DNA from: Oscillospiraceae bacterium
Lineage (GTDB): Bacteria > Bacillota > Clostridia > Oscillospirales > Ruminococcaceae
Length of the DNA: 26,620 bases
Reading direction: 5' to 3'
Assembly (NCBI GenBank): GCA_016297165.1
Contig: JAEDHF010000007.1
Coordinates: 1 to 26,620 of the forward strand
Part shown: piece after piece, positions 1 through 6,820 of the stretch
How the letters are laid out: every line of letters begins with the position of its first letter
Position numbering within the stretch: position 1 is the first letter of the stretch
Made by a program: the position numbers and the translations under genes
Notes under the pieces: generated by a model
What the model was told of the DNA's origin: nothing
The model's input: the letters and a program-made list of their open reading frames with translations, nothing else
Databases searched by the model: none

Positions 1-54
1 AACCCATGATTCCGCCGTGAAAGGGCGATGTCTTAACCGCTTGACCAACGGGCC
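1..54 (-). tRNA. tRNA-Glu (TTC), 3' end cut by the window edge
   Basis: Read on the minus strand from base 54, the sequence begins GGCCCGT, continues with a D-arm (GGTCAAGCGGTTAAGAC) and an anticodon arm with loop CTTTCAC, so the anticodon TTC is at 21-19. This is the usual bacterial tRNA-Glu pattern. The T-arm, the acceptor 3' strand and any CCA lie beyond base 1. It is four bases downstream of tRNA-Met and must be co-transcribed with it. Confidence 0.93.
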
Positions 55-58
55 GAAA

Positions 59-135
59 TGGTAGCGGCAGTCGGATTTGAACCAACGACACCCTGGGTAT
101 GAACCAAGTGCTCTAGCCAACTGAGCTATACCGCC
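59..135 (-). tRNA. tRNA-Met (CAT), probably elongator
   Basis: On the minus strand the gene starts GGCGGTA at 135 and ends TGCCGCT-A-CCA at 59, so CCA is encoded. The acceptor stem pairs along all seven positions with G-U pairs at the ends. The anticodon loop TTCATAC gives anticodon CAT at 101-99. The T-arm GTTGG-TTCAAAT-CCGAC is regular. The mispaired C1-A72 of an initiator tRNA is absent (here G1-U72), so elongator Met is favoured; a lysidine-modified Ile(CAU) species is not excluded from sequence alone. Confidence 0.93.
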
Positions 136-175
136 ATATTCTGTATTGTTAAAACAGTCGTTAACAACAGGTATG

Positions 176-204
176 ATTATACCACAGAATATTTGATTTG
201 TCAA
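176..204 (-). promoter_or_regulatory. Consensus SigA promoter of the tRNA operon
   Basis: On the minus strand, TTGACA (204-199) and TATAAT (181-176) are separated by exactly 17 bases, and a TGG just before the -10 box makes an extended -10. All twelve box positions match consensus. Transcription would start about 35-40 bases upstream of tRNA-Met, as expected for a stable-RNA operon. Confidence 0.88.
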
Positions 205-257
205 TACTTTTCGATAATTTTTTTAAATTATTCCGAAAAATTTTTGCGGCATACTTT

Positions 258-776
258 TCAGCCCAGTATCAGCCTTACTACTACAGCGCTGGCGATAAAG
301 CCGACGAAGTCTCCGCAAAGGGCTGCAGGCAAAGCATATCGGGTCTTTTTTACTTTCGTGGCGGCGAAATAGACGGATATGGTATAGAATGTGGTTTCAC
401 TGCTGCCCAGAATAACCGAGGCAACCCTTCCCGCAAAGCTGTCAGCACCGTTTTCCGACAGTATCTGCTCAAAAAGAGCGATAGAGCCGCTGCCCGAAAA
501 GGGGCGGAGAAGTAAAAGCGAAGAGCATTCGGGCGGAAAGCCTACTGCATTTAAAACAGGCGCTAAAAGTCCGCCGATAAGCTCCATTCCTCCCGAGGCT
601 CTGAAAACCGAAATTGCTACGACGAGACAAAACAGCGACGGAAAAATCTCATAAACCGTCTTAAGTCCGTCCTTAACGCCGCTTACGAAATCGGAGAAAA
701 CGTCGCTTTTCTTGACGCAGCCGTAAAGGAGAACCGCCGCAAATATCAGCGGTATAATTATATCGGTAAATCTCAT
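258..776 (-). CDS. spmB: Spore maturation protein B
   Basis: A 172-residue, strongly hydrophobic protein of the SpmB/nucleoside-recognition (Gate) family. It has a short N-terminal membrane segment, then further membrane spans carrying the family stretches 'PSLFCLVVAISVFRASGG' and 'LGSSETTFYTISVYFAATKV'. The length is typical. It lies four bases downstream of spmA, the arrangement known from Bacillus and Clostridium, where the pair is needed for spore-core dehydration and heat resistance; the transported substrate is unknown. No strong Shine-Dalgarno site precedes the ATG at 776, so translation is probably coupled to spmA. No clear terminator is seen between its stop and the tRNA promoter. 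Confidence 0.93.
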   Translation of the reverse strand: MRFTDIIIPLIFAAVLLYGCVKKSDVFSDFVSGVKDGLKTVYEIFPSLFCLVVAISVFRASGGMELIGGLLAPVLNAVGFPPECSSLLLLRPFSGSGSIALFEQILSENGADSFAGRVASVILGSSETTFYTISVYFAATKVKKTRYALPAALCGDFVGFIASAVVVRLILG

Positions 777-780
777 AGCG

Positions 781-1374
781 TTATAAGTGTTTTGCGTGAA
801 GCCGCCTGAAGAATGAAGCGGCGCCTATGGCGGCAGTAAGGGAAAGACAGGACGCTATCCATACGCAGGGCAGTATTTCCATGGGGTTTTCCGAGCCGTT
901 TCTGAGCCTTATTGCCGCTACTGTGGCAGGAATTATCTGTAGGCTGGCGGTGTTCATTACGGTGAAAAGTATCATATTGTGGGAAGCTTTTTCGGGTGCG
1001 GTACTTCGCTCCTCCTTCTCTATCTCCTTCATCGCCGCTATCCCGAAGGGCGTAGAAGCATTTCCGAGACCGAGAAGATTTGCGGTAAGGTTAAGGGCGA
1101 TAAATCTTAGGGCATTTCCGTTTCTCTTAAGCCCCTTGAACAGCCGTGAAAGTATGGGAGAAAACAGCTTCGCCAGCTTTTCGGTAAGCCCTGCCCCCTG
1201 GGCAACATTCATAATTCCGCTCCAGAGACACATAATCCCGATAAGAGAAAAGGCGAGCTCAACTGCGCCTGTGCATTCCTCGAGAAAAGCGGTAGAAACC
1301 TCTGCCGTCCGCCCCGAAATAAGGGAAAAAATAAAGGCGAGGACGATAAGCCCCGTTATTATGTACTTCATCAT
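781..1374 (-). CDS. spmA: Spore maturation protein A
   Basis: A 197-residue membrane protein of the SpmA family. Diagnostic stretches are 'IGIMCLWSGIMNVAQGAGL' in the first third and 'NLTANLLGLGNASTPFGI' in the centre, followed by 'MILFTVMNTASLQIIP'. The last is the conserved core of the Gate domain. The protein works with SpmB in the forming spore. The start is ATG at 1374 (or the adjacent ATG at 1371), preceded by a purine-rich AGGGGGAGAGG site. Upstream is a possible SigE-like -35 element. Length and family match are normal. Confidence 0.93.
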   Translation of the reverse strand: MMKYIITGLIVLAFIFSLISGRTAEVSTAFLEECTGAVELAFSLIGIMCLWSGIMNVAQGAGLTEKLAKLFSPILSRLFKGLKRNGNALRFIALNLTANLLGLGNASTPFGIAAMKEIEKEERSTAPEKASHNMILFTVMNTASLQIIPATVAAIRLRNGSENPMEILPCVWIASCLSLTAAIGAASFFRRLHAKHL

Positions 1375-1420
1375 ATTCCTCTCCCCCTTCCGCTGCTGTT
1401 TTTCGGTATATCTTTATACT

Positions 1421-1449
1421 TATATATTAGTCTTAGGGGAGAAATATTC
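1421..1449 (-). promoter_or_regulatory. Possible sporulation (SigE-type) promoter of spmA-spmB
   Basis: On the minus strand GAATATT (1449-1443) fits the SigE -35 pattern KMATATT exactly. Fourteen bases further lies AATATATA (1428-1421), only a partial match to the SigE -10 pattern CATACANT. spmA is SigE-dependent in Bacillus subtilis, which is why this was looked for. The region is AT-rich, so a chance match is quite possible. Confidence 0.3.
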
Positions 1450-1467
1450 TTGTAGGTGCAGTAGGAT

Positions 1468-1887
1468 TTATTTCCTCATATTCTTTTCCTTTTCATAAAA
1501 TGCCCTTATAAGCATTTCAAACTCTTCCTTCGTTTCACAAGCCTTTTCGCATTGTCTTTTCTTTTCCCCGGAAGCCCTGTATGTATTTTTAACCTTTTCG
1601 CATTCGAATTCGGGGCATTCCCTGCATATTCTTACTCCATGCTCCTTTGTACAGGGCAGCAGCATAAAGCTGCAGACAGGACGACAGCCGCAGCCCGTAC
1701 ATTTTATCTCCTCGTTGCTTACTATATGGTCCCGCCAGCCTGCCTTATACCAGAATCGGGCGGTTTCACTAAGCTCCTCCTCCGTTTTTGCCAGAAACCT
1801 CGGGCATACGGCGCAGTCGTCGCCGCAGACCGAAATAATGGGCTCAGCGTTTTTTAGCTCTTCGAGCCTTTCGATATACCATTTCAT
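1468..1887 (-). CDS. DUF3795 cysteine-rich protein
   Basis: A 139-residue soluble protein with 13 cysteines: a CxxxCxxC cluster at 21-28, CxxCxCxxxC at 63-72, C79, CxxC at 88-91, C96, and C113/C117. The pattern 'CGDDCAVCPR' followed by 'CTGCGC' and 'CRECPEFEC' is that of DUF3795 proteins, which are common in anaerobes and presumed to bind zinc or iron-sulfur clusters; their function is unknown. It starts 15 bases downstream of the GNAT gene and is likely co-transcribed with it. The start ATG at 1887 has a GGAGGGG site upstream. Confidence 0.85.
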   Translation of the reverse strand: MKWYIERLEELKNAEPIISVCGDDCAVCPRFLAKTEEELSETARFWYKAGWRDHIVSNEEIKCTGCGCRPVCSFMLLPCTKEHGVRICRECPEFECEKVKNTYRASGEKKRQCEKACETKEEFEMLIRAFYEKEKNMRK

Positions 1888-1902
1888 AAAAATACCCCTC
1901 CG

Positions 1903-2391
1903 TTATCCTTCTGTACTTATTCTCATATATCCGCAGGTAAAAGGGAAAAAATCGAATTTTCTAGTCCCGATATGTACTGCGCCGTTAGCCTCATACCATC
2001 TTCTTAAAACCTTATTTTCTTCAACAATTCCTATATTCATCACAGAAAAGCCCATTTCTCCTGCCGTTTTTACGGCGTGGCGGAACAGGCTTTTTCCTGT
2101 ACCATTGTGCCTGTATTGGGGCAGTACCGCAAGATTATTCAATTCGCATTCCTTCTCATTCTGAGGCAAAAGGGAATAGTAACCCCGTATTTCTCCCTCG
2201 TCAACGAATACAAACATTGGTCTGTGTTCCTCGTCAAGCTGCTGATACAGCCGCTCCGCCGTAATGGCGAAGGCAGTAAACCGGGGAGCGTTTTCCCTTG
2301 TAAAGCCCAGCTCGTCAGCCACAGTCATAAAGCTTTCCCTTATCACCTCTGCACAACGGGGTATATCATCACGGTTTACTTCTCTTATCAT
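1903..2391 (-). CDS. GNAT-family N-acetyltransferase
   Basis: A 162-residue protein covering one GNAT domain. The acetyl-CoA pyrophosphate-binding motif is visible as 'AVLPQYRHNGTGKSLFRHAV' (Q/RxxGxG type), followed by the beta5-alpha4 region 'NIGIVEENKVLRRWYEANG'. The N-terminal 'IREVNRDDIPRCAEVIRESF' is usual for the family. The substrate cannot be told from sequence. ATG at 2391 follows a strong TAGGAGG site directly downstream of a large hairpin that separates it from rel. Confidence 0.88.
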   Translation of the reverse strand: MIREVNRDDIPRCAEVIRESFMTVADELGFTRENAPRFTAFAITAERLYQQLDEEHRPMFVFVDEGEIRGYYSLLPQNEKECELNNLAVLPQYRHNGTGKSLFRHAVKTAGEMGFSVMNIGIVEENKVLRRWYEANGAVHIGTRKFDFFPFTCGYMRISTEG

Positions 2392-2417
2392 AGTCTTTTC
2401 CTCCTAATATGCGAAAA

Positions 2418-2465
2418 CCGCCGGGAAAACTGACTCTCAATTTAACGAGAGCAGTCGCCCGGCGG
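2418..2465 (-). terminator. Two-tier hairpin after rel
   Basis: An 8-bp outer GC stem (2418-2425 with 2458-2465) encloses inner stems ACTG/CAGT and CTCTC/GAGAG separated by small internal loops, with an eight-base apical loop. On the minus strand the structure follows the rel stop by about 20 bases and is followed by TTTTCG, a short U-run. It probably terminates or attenuates rel transcription ahead of the GNAT gene. The Shine-Dalgarno of the GNAT gene begins only about ten bases beyond it. Confidence 0.7.
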
Positions 2466-2486
2466 AACTGTTAAAAGGAGCCCCCT

Positions 2487-4646
2487 TTATACGATACCCG
2501 TTCTTTCAGCGCTTATCACTCCCGAAATCTTCTTTATTTTCTGAATGAGAGCGTTAAGCTGTTCAACGCTTGCAACCTCAACGGTAACGATAATATTGCA
2601 GTTCCTGTTCTTAAGCTGATGAGCTGAAATCTGACGGATAGGGAATCTTGCAGTAGCGATAGTAGCGGTAACGTCGGCGATAAGGGTTGTCCTGTCCTCG
2701 CCGATAACGTCGATAGTTGCGTTATAGCCGTCGCTTTCGGCTCCCCGTCCTGCCCAGGAAACCTTTATCCAGCGTTCCTTGTCCGCAGGACTCGAATTAA
2801 CCACATTCACGCAGTCCTTCTTATGCACCGAGACGCCGTAGCCCCTCGTAATAAAGCCTACTATTTCGTCTCCGGGAAGAGGGTTACAGCATTTCGAGAA
2901 CTTAATAAGGCAGTTATCAATTCCTTCCACGATAACGCCGCTTTTCTGCTTTTTAGCTATATTACGGGTCATAGCCTCTTCGCCGTCGGTCATAACCTGT
3001 GCGGCATGGCTGGCATTATACATATCCTTTACACGCTGCATTATCTTCGAAAGGATAACGCCGCCGTAGCCGATAGCGGCATAGAAATCGTCGAGATTAT
3101 CGAAACGCTGCATCTTCGCTACGTCAAGAAGAAATTCGGGAGTAGCTACAATGCTGTTGCGGCGAAGCTCGCCTTCAAGAGTAGTCATACCCTCGGCGAT
3201 ATTTTCCTCTCTGCGTTCACGCTTGAACCAGGAGCGTATTTTCGCTCTCGCCTCGCCGGTTTTCGCTATATCAAGCCAATTTCGGTTAGGTCCTGCTCCG
3301 GGAGAGGTAATAACCTCCACAATATCCCCCGTTTTAAGCTCATAGTCGAAGCGAATCATTCTTCCGCCAACCTTAGCGCCGGTCATCTTGTTGCCTACCT
3401 GAGTATGGATAGCGTAGGCGAAATCTATTACAGTAGAGCCAACGGGAAGGGTTATAACGTCGCCCTTCGGCGTAAATACATATACATCATCGGGAGCGAG
3501 GTCAACCTTTATTGCGTCGGCAAGCTGTTCGATATCGTCGGAATCCTGCTGCTGCTCGAGAAGCTGTCTTATCCAGTCGAAACGCTTCTCTCCCGCAACC
3601 TTGCCCGATATTCCCGCCTTGTACTTCCAGTGGGCGGCAACGCCGTACTGGGCGGTATTGTGCATTTCCTGGGTTCTTATCTGAACCTCAAAGGGGATAC
3701 CCTCCCTGCCGATAACGGTGGTATGGAGAGACTGATAACGATTAGGCTTAGGGGTAGCGATATAGTCCTTGAATCTATAGGGAATAGGACGAAAAATATC
3801 GTGAACTATACCTAAAACGTTATAGCATTCAATAACCGTCTGGACAATTACTCTTACTGCATACACGTCATATATCTCGTCAAAGCTTTTTCCCTTTATA
3901 TATACCTTTTTGTAGATACTGTAAACGCTCTTTACTCTGCCCTCGATTATGGGCGGCGGCTCAATATCGCTTATTCTGTCTCTGATACGTTCCTTTATAA
4001 TATCAATAAAGGTATTCTTCTGCTCCTTATGGAGATCCAGCATTTCCTCTATTGCCTTTGTACCGTAGGGGTCGAGAATTTTAATGGAGATATCCTCCAT
4101 TTCCTCTTTTATTGCGTACATACCGAGACGGTGAGCTATCGGGGCGTAGAAATTCATGGTTTCGAGAGCCTTTTTCCTCTGCTTCTCCGGGGGACGGTAC
4201 ATAATTGTACGCATATTGTGAAGCCTGTCGGCGAGCTTTATGATAATAACTCTTATATCCTTCGACATAGCCATAAGAATCTTTCTTATGTTCTCTGCCT
4301 GCTGTTCCTCCTTTGTGTTAAGAGGAACCTGACCGATTTTCGTTACGCCGTCAACAAGATGTGCCACATCGTCGCCGAATTTTTTCCTGATTGTATCGAG
4401 GGGCACATCGGTATCCTCTACTACATCATGCAAAAGAGCGGCAACAAGGGTATCCGTATCCATACAAAGCTCTAAAAGAATACAAGCTACCGCTACGGGG
4501 TGAGTAATATAGGGCTCCCCCGAGCTTCGCTTTACTCCCTCGTGGGCCTTATCCGCCAGCTCGTAGGCGGATATGATTTTTTCACAGTCGTAGGGCTTTT
4601 CGCTTTCTTTTATTCTTTCAATAAGGTAGTCCAAGGTATATACCAT
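2487..4646 (-). CDS. rel: Bifunctional (p)ppGpp synthetase/hydrolase, RelA/SpoT family
   Basis: A 719-residue full-length Rel. Domains in order: HD hydrolase with His49 and 'LLHDVVEDTD' (His73-Asp74, Glu77-Asp78) intact; synthetase domain with 'SVYSIYKKVY', 'FKDYIATPKPNRYQSLHTT' and 'EVQIRTQEMH'; TGS domain around 385-445 ('DDVYVFTPKGD', 'FAYAIHTQVG'); zinc-finger/helical region with 'CCNPLPGDEIVGFITRG'; and a C-terminal ACT domain. It makes and degrades the stringent-response alarmone. I chose ATG at 4646 because AAGGGG lies nine bases upstream; an in-frame TTG at 4655 would abut that site. It is last in the run that includes the WYL and ADP-ribosylglycohydrolase genes. Confidence 0.97.
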   Translation of the reverse strand: MVYTLDYLIERIKESEKPYDCEKIISAYELADKAHEGVKRSSGEPYITHPVAVACILLELCMDTDTLVAALLHDVVEDTDVPLDTIRKKFGDDVAHLVDGVTKIGQVPLNTKEEQQAENIRKILMAMSKDIRVIIIKLADRLHNMRTIMYRPPEKQRKKALETMNFYAPIAHRLGMYAIKEEMEDISIKILDPYGTKAIEEMLDLHKEQKNTFIDIIKERIRDRISDIEPPPIIEGRVKSVYSIYKKVYIKGKSFDEIYDVYAVRVIVQTVIECYNVLGIVHDIFRPIPYRFKDYIATPKPNRYQSLHTTVIGREGIPFEVQIRTQEMHNTAQYGVAAHWKYKAGISGKVAGEKRFDWIRQLLEQQQDSDDIEQLADAIKVDLAPDDVYVFTPKGDVITLPVGSTVIDFAYAIHTQVGNKMTGAKVGGRMIRFDYELKTGDIVEVITSPGAGPNRNWLDIAKTGEARAKIRSWFKRERREENIAEGMTTLEGELRRNSIVATPEFLLDVAKMQRFDNLDDFYAAIGYGGVILSKIMQRVKDMYNASHAAQVMTDGEEAMTRNIAKKQKSGVIVEGIDNCLIKFSKCCNPLPGDEIVGFITRGYGVSVHKKDCVNVVNSSPADKERWIKVSWAGRGAESDGYNATIDVIGEDRTTLIADVTATIATARFPIRQISAHQLKNRNCNIIVTVEVASVEQLNALIQKIKKISGVISAERTGIV

Positions 4647-4665
4647 GGTAATCAACCCCTTCCCG

Positions 4666-4690
4666 GATCCGTACGGATAACCGTCGGATC
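4666..4690. other. Hairpin in the WYL-rel gap
   Basis: GATCCG-T-ACGG-ATAA-CCGT-CGGATC forms a 10-bp stem with one bulged base and a four-base loop. On the plus strand it is followed by TTTCTTTATT and looks like a terminator, although no plus-strand gene leads into it. On the minus strand it lies in the leader of rel, 20 bases before the start codon and next to the Shine-Dalgarno, and could act in rel expression. Confidence 0.5.
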
Positions 4691-4713
4691 TTTCTTTATT
4701 GGCTTTTAACGCA

Positions 4714-5715
4714 TTATCTATACATTTCCGTCATCTCTTCAAGCTGTTTCAGATAGCTCTCTCGCAGGCTTTCGGGAGAAAGTATCTCCATTTTCTTTCC
4801 GAAACCGAAAATCCAGCCTAAGAGTACGGGACTTTCCGAAACAACCTGCGTAACGGTAAAATGCTCCTCGTCGTATGGCACAAGAGAAGCGCCCTTTCCG
4901 AAACGGTCAATAATAACTCCCGAAAGAGAATTATGCACCTTAAGCTTTAAAAGTATATCCTTTCCTGAAAACATACTGAAACGTTTTTTCGTATATTCGA
5001 GAATATCGAAATCCTTTGGCATAGGCTCTGCCCTTAAGGGGACGCCCGACTCGTCAAGGGATATTTCCGCCTTTTCCATTTTATCAACCCTGAAATTCGT
5101 TACAACGCCGTACTTCGGGTAATAGCCAACAACATAATAGTTTTCATCCTGCCAGCATAAAGCATAGGGAGAAATCTCCGACCTTGCGCCGCCGTTATGG
5201 TAGCTTTTCTTCTTGTGAGGGTCATAGTCGAAATAGAGAAAGCTTATCCTCTGCTTATTCCTTATAGCCTCCCCGATAATGTCAACGCTGTAATAGATAT
5301 GCTCGTTCATGTTTTTTACACGGTCATAAACTATTACGTTTCTGTTAAGTTCCCTGGAGCCGTACATACTGCAGGAGGAGGAAAGCTTATCTATAAGCTT
5401 ACGGGATTTTCCCTCGGTAATGAATTTTGAGCAGGCCACTGCGTCCGCAAGCAGCTTTAATTCGGGAAGCTCAAATTCTCTTTCTCCGAGATAGTAGCCC
5501 GTAGCCTTACCCTGCCCCGTTTTTTCTATATCATACCCGAAAAGAGAGAGAGCCTCCATATCGCTGTAAAGGCTTTTTCTTTCCGCCTCAATTCCATTTT
5601 CCGCAAGTCTTGCAATAATTGCGGAAATGGTCATAGGGTGCTCGGGGTCGGTTTCCTTTCGGAGTATATCGAGAAGATACAGGATTTTCAGCTTCTGAAA
5701 ACTATTCTTAGCCAT
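4714..5715 (-). CDS. WYL-domain transcriptional regulator
   Basis: A 333-residue protein with an N-terminal winged helix-turn-helix (about 1-80; 'KLKILYLLDILRKETD', 'ERKSLYSDMEALSLFGYDI') and a WYL domain (about 140-235). The ligand-binding signature reads 'PYALCWQDENYYVVGYY', followed by 'FRVDKM'. The C-terminal 70 residues match the WYL C-terminal extension. Such proteins are DNA-binding regulators thought to sense nucleic acids or nucleotides. ATG at 5715 is chosen because GAGGA lies eight bases upstream; an in-frame start at 5751 would sit inside the preceding gene. It starts four bases after the ADP-ribosylglycohydrolase stop, so the two are translated together. Confidence 0.88.
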   Translation of the reverse strand: MAKNSFQKLKILYLLDILRKETDPEHPMTISAIIARLAENGIEAERKSLYSDMEALSLFGYDIEKTGQGKATGYYLGEREFELPELKLLADAVACSKFITEGKSRKLIDKLSSSCSMYGSRELNRNVIVYDRVKNMNEHIYYSVDIIGEAIRNKQRISFLYFDYDPHKKKSYHNGGARSEISPYALCWQDENYYVVGYYPKYGVVTNFRVDKMEKAEISLDESGVPLRAEPMPKDFDILEYTKKRFSMFSGKDILLKLKVHNSLSGVIIDRFGKGASLVPYDEEHFTVTQVVSESPVLLGWIFGFGKKMEILSPESLRESYLKQLEEMTEMYR

Positions 5716-5719
5716 AAAC

Positions 5720-6820
5720 TTAATCCTCGTCGCTCTCGTCAACGACATCATCCTCGGAGGAGCATACTATTTTAAGCATCTTATCAGCCATAGCGGAAAT
5801 AAGATTCTTATACTGCAGCTTTTCTACCCAGCTTTTAGGGAAGCCCTGTTCACCGAAATATGCGCCTAACATTGCGCCGGTCATAGAGGCGCAGGTATCG
5901 CTGGCACCGTCGTGGTTAGCGGCGAGCTGAATAGCATAGCGGGGACTTTCGTTATGGAGGACTGCACAGTAAACCGAAATAGCGAGGGCTTCATAAGCCT
6001 CAAAACCGTAGCCCATTTTCTTAACTGCCTCCATAGGGTCGATATCGGCGTTATTAACGAGCTCGAGAGCGTACTGTAAGGTCTTTGCGAGGATTTCGCC
6101 GTCGGCTACGTTATCGAGAAGACTTATTACGGTTTTTACTGCATCCTCGATTTCGGCGCCGCTTACGATTTCGGCAATAATAGCGGCATAACAGCCTGCC
6201 GTAATATAGCCTACGGGGTCGCCGTGGGTTATAGCGCCGCAGCGGCAGCCCATATCGAAGGCCTTTCTTGTATCGTTATAGAAATAAAGTCCGATAGGTG
6301 CAGAACGCTTTACTGCGCCGTTATCCTTATTATCGTTAAGACGGTTTTCGGGAGTACCGTACGCCATATTTCTTATTTTAAGGAGAGCGTCGATATTCTT
6401 TGTGTCGGCAGTACGCTTTTTATAAAGTCCCTTCGCCTTTAAAAGTCTTAGCTTATAGGCATTCTGTGAAGGGTCGAAAAGCCAGGCATATTCCTTGCCT
6501 GCTACGGTTTTTGTCTGTGTATAAAGCCATACCTGATAAGCTAAGAATACATAATCCTCATAGTTAACCTGTCCGTCGTCTGCGCCTGCGCTGTGTGCCC
6601 AGAGGAGACCGTCGGCGGTAAATAAGGAGAGCTGTGTGTCGTCGGTAAAGAGGGCGGTGCCTGTTCTCTTGCTTACCGCAAGGTCAAGACAGCCCTTTTT
6701 CTCGAATCTTTCACAGATTGCGTCATAATTCATAAGCTCAATGGGATAGCCGAAGGCGTCGCCTATAGCGAGACCGAGCATTACTCCCTTAAATCTATCA
6801 TCAAGATATACTTCACCCAT
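5720..6820 (-). CDS. ADP-ribosylglycohydrolase (DraG/ARH) family protein with altered metal site
   Basis: A 366-residue all-helical ARH-fold protein. N-terminal 'GLAIGDAFGYPIE' and 'FTDDTQLSLF' (Asp60-Asp61) match the family. The C-terminal metal motif, usually GDxDT, reads 'NHDGASDTC' at 302-310: the first Asp is Ala306, while Asp308-Thr309 remain. Family members remove ADP-ribose from proteins or nucleic acids, or act on related glycosides, using two Mg ions. Activity here is therefore uncertain. ATG at 6820 is preferred (AGGA nine bases upstream) over ATG at 6826, which is too close to that site. The gene overlaps the DUF308 gene by 8 bases. The C-terminus is an acidic tail. Confidence 0.85.
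   Translation of the reverse strand: MGEVYLDDRFKGVMLGLAIGDAFGYPIELMNYDAICERFEKKGCLDLAVSKRTGTALFTDDTQLSLFTADGLLWAHSAGADDGQVNYEDYVFLAYQVWLYTQTKTVAGKEYAWLFDPSQNAYKLRLLKAKGLYKKRTADTKNIDALLKIRNMAYGTPENRLNDNKDNGAVKRSAPIGLYFYNDTRKAFDMGCRCGAITHGDPVGYITAGCYAAIIAEIVSGAEIEDAVKTVISLLDNVADGEILAKTLQYALELVNNADIDPMEAVKKMGYGFEAYEALAISVYCAVLHNESPRYAIQLAANHDGASDTCASMTGAMLGAYFGEQGFPKSWVEKLQYKNLISAMADKMLKIVCSSEDDVVDESDED

Noticed and set aside
198..515. Plus-strand reading frame over the end of spmB
   Set aside because: It is the antisense shadow of spmB, has no ribosome-binding site and its translation resembles no known protein.
827..1498. Long plus-strand reading frame of 223 codons
   Set aside because: It is antisense to spmA, whose protein is clearly recognised; there is no ribosome-binding site.
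2823..3815. 330-codon plus-strand frame
   Set aside because: It lies wholly antisense to rel and follows from codon bias of the true gene.
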